From JAUPVO01 sp964420875 (lineage in GTDB: Bacteria; Patescibacteriota; Minisyncoccia; Phycocordibacterales; UBA5272), in assembly GCA_964420875.1 (NCBI GenBank), contig CAYQUK010000008.1, forward strand, positions 1 through 25,740: a stretch of 25,740 nucleotides of DNA. Direction: 5' to 3'. Numbering within the stretch: position 1 is the stretch's first letter; every line of letters begins with the position of its first letter. Positions 22,479 to 25,740 of this stretch are shown piece after piece. Position numbers and translations under genes: made by a program. The notes under the pieces were generated by a model. That model searched no databases and was not told the origin of the DNA. It was given only the letters and a program-made list of their open reading frames with translations.

Positions 22479-23762
22479 TTAGATAAAAGTTATTGAGTTA
22501 CCCATTTTATTAGCACGTCCTGTTCTACCGATACGATGTATATATGTCTCGTAATTGTTAGGAAGGTCGTAATTGATAACGTGTGATATATCAGGTATAT
22601 CGATACCACGCGCTGCTACGTCAGTAGCGATGAGTATATGAGCCTGACCTTTTGCCAAAGCCTCTACAGCACGCTCACGCTCACGATTACGCATGTCACC
22701 ATGCAATGCAACAGCTACGAATCCTCTAGCGCGCAGCTCACGAGCTAGCTCGTCAACACTGCGTTTAGTCTCACGGAATATTAACACTTTGTTAGCCTCA
22801 GGCTTTACAAGTATGTCGTGTAGCACTGTTATTTTTTCATCACGTCCACGAGCTTTTACAACTGTCTGCTCTACACTTCCTGATGTATCACGACTCTTAA
22901 CAGTTACGCTGATCGGGTCACGGAGGAAGTCTCCACAAAGTCTACGTACCTCAGCTGACAATGTTGCTGAGAAAAATAGTGCCTGCTTTTCTTTTGGCAT
23001 AGCCCCAAGTATCTCACGCATATCTCCTACGAATCCCATGTCGAGCATGCGATCGGCCTCATCCAACACAATAGTGTTATAGTCATTCATTCTGATTTTG
23101 TTTCTAGCAATCAAGTCCTTTACACGTCCTGGTGTACCGATAACAATGTGAACTCCACGAGACAGCTCGCTGATCTGACGATATATAGGTGAACCACCCA
23201 CACATGTCACAGACCACAGTCTCATGCCTTTTGAAAAAGCTAGGAACTCTGACTCGATCTGTTGTGCCAGCTCACGTGTTGGAGCTAGGACCATGGCTTT
23301 GTGATTTCTATCTGCTACCAATTTGTTGATAATTGGAATAAGGAATGCTGCCGTCTTTCCAGTACCAGTGCTCGCGATACCGATAACGTCACGCCCCGTT
23401 AATGCTACTGGTATAGCTTGATCTTGTATTGGTGACGGTTTATCAAAACCTTTCTCAATCAAGTTTTTAGCTAGTGACTCATGTACACCAAAATCAAGGA
23501 AAGTATGTTTGTTAACATACACCTCAGCGTCTACTTTTGCTACTGCTTTATTAATAAAAAGCTTCTCATCAATATAATCCTTTTTAAAAGATCTCTTTGC
23601 ATTAAAAGCTCTCGGAGCAGATGATCTAGCTCCTCCGAAACGTGAACCACCACCAGAACGAGGTCTAGCACTGTAGCCGCCTCTATCTCCACCTCTCTCC
23701 CCGTCTCTTCTACCCGCACCTTGGCGAGGCGAAAAAGACTTTTTCGTATATGTATTCTCCAT
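22479..23762 (-). CDS. DEAD-box RNA helicase
   Basis: 427 residues. The N-terminal 60 residues are Arg/Gly/Ser-rich (RRDGERGGDRGGYSARPRS), an RGG-like RNA-binding tail. The helicase core has a Q motif (PSPIQ, 109-113), Walker A ASTGTGKT (130-137), PTRELAQ, DEAD (234-237), FFSATL, and motif VI HRIGRTGRA. The protein ends 13 residues after motif VI, so it has no C-terminal extension; bacterial homologues usually carry one. Expected role: unwinding structured RNA, ribosome assembly or cold adaptation, possibly with RNase J in RNA decay. It is driven by the best promoter in the window and has a leader of about 120 bases, unlike the near-leaderless neighbours. Confidence 0.95.
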   Translation of the reverse strand: MENTYTKKSFSPRQGAGRRDGERGGDRGGYSARPRSGGGSRFGGARSSAPRAFNAKRSFKKDYIDEKLFINKAVAKVDAEVYVNKHTFLDFGVHESLAKNLIEKGFDKPSPIQDQAIPVALTGRDVIGIASTGTGKTAAFLIPIINKLVADRNHKAMVLAPTRELAQQIESEFLAFSKGMRLWSVTCVGGSPIYRQISELSRGVHIVIGTPGRVKDLIARNKIRMNDYNTIVLDEADRMLDMGFVGDMREILGAMPKEKQALFFSATLSAEVRRLCGDFLRDPISVTVKSRDTSGSVEQTVVKARGRDEKITVLHDILVKPEANKVLIFRETKRSVDELARELRARGFVAVALHGDMRNRERERAVEALAKGQAHILIATDVAARGIDIPDISHVINYDLPNNYETYIHRIGRTGRANKMGNSITFI

Positions 23763-23789
23763 GTATTTAGTATTATTTGGCTTTATTGT

Positions 23790-23820
23790 GTTCGCGCCTA
23801 TGATTTTTAAAAATGCGAAC
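23790..23820 (-). promoter_or_regulatory. Hairpin in the long deaD leader
   Basis: GTTCGC / GCGAAC arms enclose 19 bases that include the self-complementary ATTTTTAAAAAT. It lies about 28 bases before the deaD ATG within a leader of about 120 bases. It could be a cold-shock-type or autoregulatory element; pairing is short, so this is tentative. Confidence 0.35.
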
Positions 23821-23888
23821 TTTCATGACTATCATTAACAATAAACTTACAAATGATACTCAATATAGATATTTCAAATAATGTCAAT

Positions 23889-23918
23889 ATTATAACATGC
23901 TATGAGTACTTTTGTCAA
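23889..23918 (-). promoter_or_regulatory. Strong consensus promoter of deaD
   Basis: Minus strand TTGACA, 18 bases, TATAAT, with TGT directly before the -10. Both hexamers are perfect and the -10 is extended. The start site is predicted near 23882. Confidence 0.8.
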
Positions 23919-23921
23919 ACC

Positions 23922-24269
23922 TTACTTATTGCGGACTATCTGCACTCCAGGTTGGCAATCGCCCCATATGTCAGGCTTTGTGATTTTCACCTCAACACGT
24001 GTGACTATATTATTATTGAGTACTCTACTAGCCATCTCCTCTGCCAGGCTCTCGAGCAGGTCGTGATGACCACCCATTATCACCTCACTCACTGCCCGAC
24101 GTATAACCTCATAATTAAAAGTATCAGCCAGCGCATCACTAGCCCCACTCGCATTTTGATTAACATCTGCATACACGCTCACCACAAATCTCTGAGGCTT
24201 TGAATGCTCCTCTTTATAATATCCATGCTTTGCTATCAATGTATAGTTCTCGATAAATACTCGGTCCAT
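23922..24269 (-). CDS. folB: Dihydroneopterin aldolase
   Basis: 115 residues from the second ATG. Folate-pathway enzyme converting dihydroneopterin to 6-hydroxymethyl-dihydropterin. Visible family features: MDRVFIENYTLIAKHGYYKEE at the start (Glu20/21 region binds the pterin), FNYEVI with Tyr53, LLESLAEEMA (71-80) and VEVKITKP with Lys98, the expected catalytic lysine. The start at 24269 is preferred over the ATG four codons upstream for two reasons: FolB proteins usually begin MD-(I/V)F-, and the upstream ATG overlaps the -10 element itself. It is probably leaderless. No other folate genes are in the window, so this may be an isolated pathway remnant or another pterin role. Confidence 0.9.
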   Translation of the reverse strand: MDRVFIENYTLIAKHGYYKEEHSKPQRFVVSVYADVNQNASGASDALADTFNYEVIRRAVSEVIMGGHHDLLESLAEEMASRVLNNNIVTRVEVKITKPDIWGDCQPGVQIVRNK

Positions 24270-24279
24270 ATTGCTAAGC

Positions 24280-24288
24280 ATTCTAGCA
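24280..24288 (-). promoter_or_regulatory. Extended -10 promoter of folB
   Basis: Minus strand TGC-TAGAAT, ten bases before ATG 24269. It overlaps the alternative upstream ATG (24281) and so argues against that start. Confidence 0.55.
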
Positions 24289-24289
24289 T

Positions 24290-24314
24290 AAAAAAGCCGC
24301 CGAAATACAGCGGC
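24290..24314 (-). terminator. Intrinsic terminator of the NlpC/P60-like gene
   Basis: Minus strand GCCGC / GCGGC with a nine-base loop and a following run of six T. It lies about 10 bases after the stop at 24324 and directly before the folB promoter. Confidence 0.75.
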
Positions 24315-24323
24315 CCTGTCATC

Positions 24324-24707
24324 TTAAAAAGATGGCACATATTGATAAAAGCTAAAAATTTCTTCCTGAGAGTTTACTGAAACTTCACCATCAAAGTAGT
24401 GTGACGAGTGAATAATATTTCCCTTTGGGAGAGTTATACCTAGGTGTGTCCAAGTTCTTTTCCCAACATAACCACATCTCGTCAGAAAAATTACATACCC
24501 ATGCTCCCAAGCTGACAAATCTTCTTTTGTTATATTAAACAATACTGGTGGTGGTAGATATGGACCAAGAATTGGGATGTTGATATCAACCTCTCGATAA
24601 ACAGACCTTACAAAATCAACGCAAGAAAAACTTGAATCATGTTTTTTACCTAGGTATTTTAAAGACAAAATAGAAACACATTCACGGACTTCTTTAGAAA
24701 GCTTCAT
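24324..24707 (-). CDS. NlpC/P60-like cysteine peptidase family protein
   Basis: 127 residues with the layout of the NlpC/P60 (C40) fold. FSCVDFVRSVYREVDINIP (27-45) matches the DCSGLVQYVY-aGI-LP nucleophile helix with C29. WTHLGITLPKGNIIHSSHYF (86-105) matches the hVGIYLG-G-hIHAS strand with H88 and a second His at 100 or 103. No signal peptide is present, which is odd for a peptidoglycan hydrolase, so it may act in the cytoplasm or process another amide. GGAG lies seven bases before the ATG, one of the few Shine-Dalgarno sequences on this strand. The call rests on motif spacing alone. Confidence 0.65.
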   Translation of the reverse strand: MKLSKEVRECVSILSLKYLGKKHDSSFSCVDFVRSVYREVDINIPILGPYLPPPVLFNITKEDLSAWEHGYVIFLTRCGYVGKRTWTHLGITLPKGNIIHSSHYFDGEVSVNSQEEIFSFYQYVPSF

Positions 24708-24802
24708 TCAAAAACTCCAAAAAAGAAAATAGATTAGATCATTGCTTCCAATCTACTATAAAATTTAAATAAACGCAAAAAATGAACTATACGCCAAAAT
24801 AA

Positions 24803-24971
24803 AAAGACTGAAGCATCTCGAGGGTGACTCAGTCTTTAGTGTTTTGGCGGGTGGCAGTCTTCTAACTCTTGCAAGTTGGCTACCTACCCGCGTGGGGGGT
24901 GTTTGTTTTTCGTGCCCTCTTGGACAGGAGAGCGAAAAGCTTTCAATGATTTGTAACCCCGCCACGTTTTT
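24803..24971 (+). ncRNA. Candidate structured RNA
   Basis: A gene-free stretch (24708-25191 overall) containing several nested hairpins. Stem A: 24803-24811 with 24829-24837 (9 bp) plus inner CATC/GGTG. Stem B: GCGGGT 24847-24852 with ACCCGC 24886-24891, plus inner CTAACT/AGTTGG. Stem C: GAGAGC 24928-24933 with GCTTTC 24939-24944 around a GAAAA loop. Closing helix: TGGCGGG 24845-24851 with CCCGCCA 24958-24964, then CG and five T. The inner stem of A, the inner stem of B and stem C each contain one G-T pair that would be an A-C mismatch on the other strand, favouring a plus-strand RNA. Stem B and the closing helix compete for the same bases, so a switch is possible. TATAAA at 24757-24762 is a weak candidate -10. 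A 70-residue minus-strand frame here is not convincing. Confidence 0.42.
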
Positions 24972-25083
24972 ACCCACTTACTTTTGAGACTACGTTATCG
25001 ATTCAACTATGCGGAGTATCCAGGTACTAGAACATGATCTGTATTAAGAATAACACATTAACTTAATTATAATTAAAATATAC

Positions 25084-25112
25084 TTGACAAATATGTATAT
25101 GTATTTTAGTAT
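25084..25112 (+). promoter_or_regulatory. Promoter of the 89-residue gene
   Basis: Perfect TTGACA, 17 bases, TAGTAT. Just upstream is the AT palindrome TTAATTATAATTAA, which resembles an UP element. The predicted start near 25119 gives a leader of about 73 bases. Confidence 0.6.
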
Positions 25113-25134
25113 TAAAAGGCTTATATTTATTTTA

Positions 25135-25174
25135 TGCACGGAAACAAAAGTGAATGTTCACTTCCTTCTGTGCA
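25135..25174 (+). promoter_or_regulatory. Two-part hairpin in the 5' leader of the 89-residue gene
   Basis: Outer stem TGCACGGAA (25135-25143) with TTCTGTGCA (25166-25174), nine pairs with one G-T. Inner stem AAGTGAA / TTCACTT at 25148-25163. It ends four bases before the Shine-Dalgarno region (AGAAAGG, from 25178), a position suited to translational control, a protein-binding site or a small riboswitch. No known riboswitch class is recognised. Confidence 0.5.
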
Positions 25175-25191
25175 AACAGAAAGGAAAAGCA

Positions 25192-25461
25192 ATGAACATT
25201 TTAACCATAACCCGTGAGCTTTGGGATGACAGCTGTGCCGGAGAAGACTATGAGTCTGGTAGTTACAGCGGACCTTATTACAGAGGTACAAAATACGAAG
25301 CTTACACACAAACCAAAAAAGGAGATAGACCAGATCGGCGAGGTGAAAAACCGATCGTCGAATTCACAGATCCAAGTCTGTTCGACTCTTGGCTGGCACA
25401 ACAAAAACTCGAGAATCCAAATCTCGAAGTTGAGCGAGTCTCGATTAGACCAAGATTCTAA
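25192..25461 (+). CDS. Unrecognised 89-residue soluble protein
   Basis: The start is placed at 25192 because AGAAAGGAAAAGCA immediately precedes it. The frame is open further upstream, but that part covers the promoter and leader hairpin. The product is MNILTITRELWDDSCAGEDY, then a Gly/Tyr/Ser-rich stretch (ESGSYSGPYYRGTKYEAY, about 21-38), a charged KKGDRPDRRGEKP segment, and a C-terminal part FTDPSLFDSWLAQQ...VERVSIRPRF that looks alpha/beta. No family is recognised. A strong terminator follows 9 bases after the stop, so it is monocistronic. GC is higher than in most neighbours. Probably an expressed orphan gene of unknown function. Confidence 0.7.
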   Translation: MNILTITRELWDDSCAGEDYESGSYSGPYYRGTKYEAYTQTKKGDRPDRRGEKPIVEFTDPSLFDSWLAQQKLENPNLEVERVSIRPRF

Positions 25462-25470
25462 ACCAGACAC

Positions 25471-25495
25471 CTGGCGCTACCAAGCGCCAGTTTTT
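25471..25495 (+). terminator. Strong intrinsic terminator
   Basis: CTGGCGCT / AGCGCCAG, eight perfect pairs with loop ACCA, followed by TTTTTATTTT. Confidence 0.92.
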
Positions 25496-25542
25496 ATTTT
25501 GTGTACCTTGGTAACAAAAGTTGAATGCACGACTGAAAACAA

Positions 25543-25740
25543 TTACGCTTCAAAATAAAATCTTTTATACTCAACACTTGCCATCTTGTCTTCACCATAA
25601 CACTCAACGATAGTTATATTGTCTATTATAAACTCTTGATCTATAACTTTTGTTTTTAACAACTCAAGAGATTTCTCATACCCTTCTTTTGTTAGATCTG
25701 CAAAAGCGAGAGTCAAATGGGGTGTATAATTAATCGTTCT
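25543..25740 (-). CDS. 2H phosphoesterase / 2'-5' RNA ligase-like protein (5' end outside window)
   Basis: The last 65 residues of a protein running out of the window. TPHLTLAFADL contains the second HxTL-type motif (H-L-T) of the 2H phosphoesterase superfamily (LigT/ThpR, cyclic phosphodiesterases). It is followed by a region that closes with strand NITIVECYGED and KMASVEYKRFYFEA, the usual C-terminal strand arrangement. The first H-x-T/S motif is not visible. Such enzymes cleave 2',5' or cyclic phosphate bonds in RNA ends. The frame has no stop from 25740 to 25545. The terminator at 25471-25495 lies downstream on the other strand. Confidence 0.7.
   Translation of the reverse strand, partial: RTINYTPHLTLAFADLTKEGYEKSLELLKTKVIDQEFIIDNITIVECYGEDKMASVEYKRFYFEA

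Noticed and set aside
24765..24977. 70-residue minus-strand frame
   Set aside because: It runs across the nested hairpins of the candidate RNA, has no ribosome site, and its low-complexity Arg/Pro/Ser product looks like translated structured RNA.
1..25740. CRISPR arrays, tRNA or rRNA genes, insertion sequences, integrase attachment sites
   Set aside because: None could be recognised on either strand: no regular spaced repeats, no tRNA T-loop/acceptor pattern, no transposase or integrase.
1..25740. Alternative genetic code with UGA as Gly or Trp
   Set aside because: TGA serves as the stop of the frames ending at 17291, 17794 and 19763, and conserved proteins read through without internal TGA.

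Overview
The window looks like part of a reduced, AT-rich bacterial genome of the Candidate Phyla Radiation (Patescibacteria, probably Parcubacteria-like). No rRNA, tRNA or ribosomal protein is present to place it, so this is inference. It rests on compact gene packing, shortened versions of universal proteins (UvrC without a C-terminal HhH region, UvrA with an internal deletion, a DEAD-box helicase ending just after motif VI), tandem RNase J genes and very little Shine-Dalgarno use. TGA is used as a stop (17291, 17794, 19763), so the code is standard rather than the UGA=Gly code of Gracilibacteria. The record is a draft assembly: a 100-N gap sits inside one gene and is flanked by a 55-base exact duplicate.

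Layout. 1-5060 (+): two tandem RNase J-family genes, the first cut by the window edge and lacking a metal-ligand motif, then an MFS transporter and an RsuA/RluB-type pseudouridine synthase. 5061-5946 (-): a small membrane protein and a cupin split by the gap. 6042-6392 (+): a DUF1508 protein with a histone-H1-like Lys/Ala/Pro tail. 6433-12839 (mostly -): a degenerate Ddl-like ATP-grasp protein, class I ribonucleotide reductase beta (nrdB), a TspO/MBR protein without TM1, a 39-residue basic protein (+), a DUF4145 protein and ribonucleotide reductase alpha (nrdA). 12976-22401 (-): a nucleotide-excision-repair neighbourhood (uvrC, uvrA, uvrB) interspersed with an unrecognised 87-residue gene (+), an operon of three tiny membrane proteins, an anchored extracytoplasmic protein, an ECF sigma factor overlapping a membrane protein, and a DUF457/YdjM-like membrane protein. 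22479-24707 (-): DEAD-box RNA helicase, dihydroneopterin aldolase (folB) and an NlpC/P60-like protein. 24708-25191 holds no convincing gene but a candidate structured RNA and a strong promoter, followed by an 89-residue orphan (+) and the 3' part of a 2H phosphoesterase (-).

How it works together. Themes are RNA turnover and modification (RNase J pair, RNA helicase, pseudouridine synthase), DNA repair (UvrABC) and dNTP synthesis (NrdAB). The most striking non-coding pattern is two expression styles. Many genes have an extended -10 (TGnTATAAT-like) ending only 6-16 bases before the ATG, with no Shine-Dalgarno, which predicts leaderless or near-leaderless mRNAs. A minority of small orphan genes (14278, the 17291-17913 operon, 25192) instead have -35/-10 promoters, longer leaders, clear Shine-Dalgarno sequences, their own strong terminators and visibly higher GC. 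That split, the active/inactive RNase J pair and the structured RNA at 24803-24971 are the observations most worth following up.
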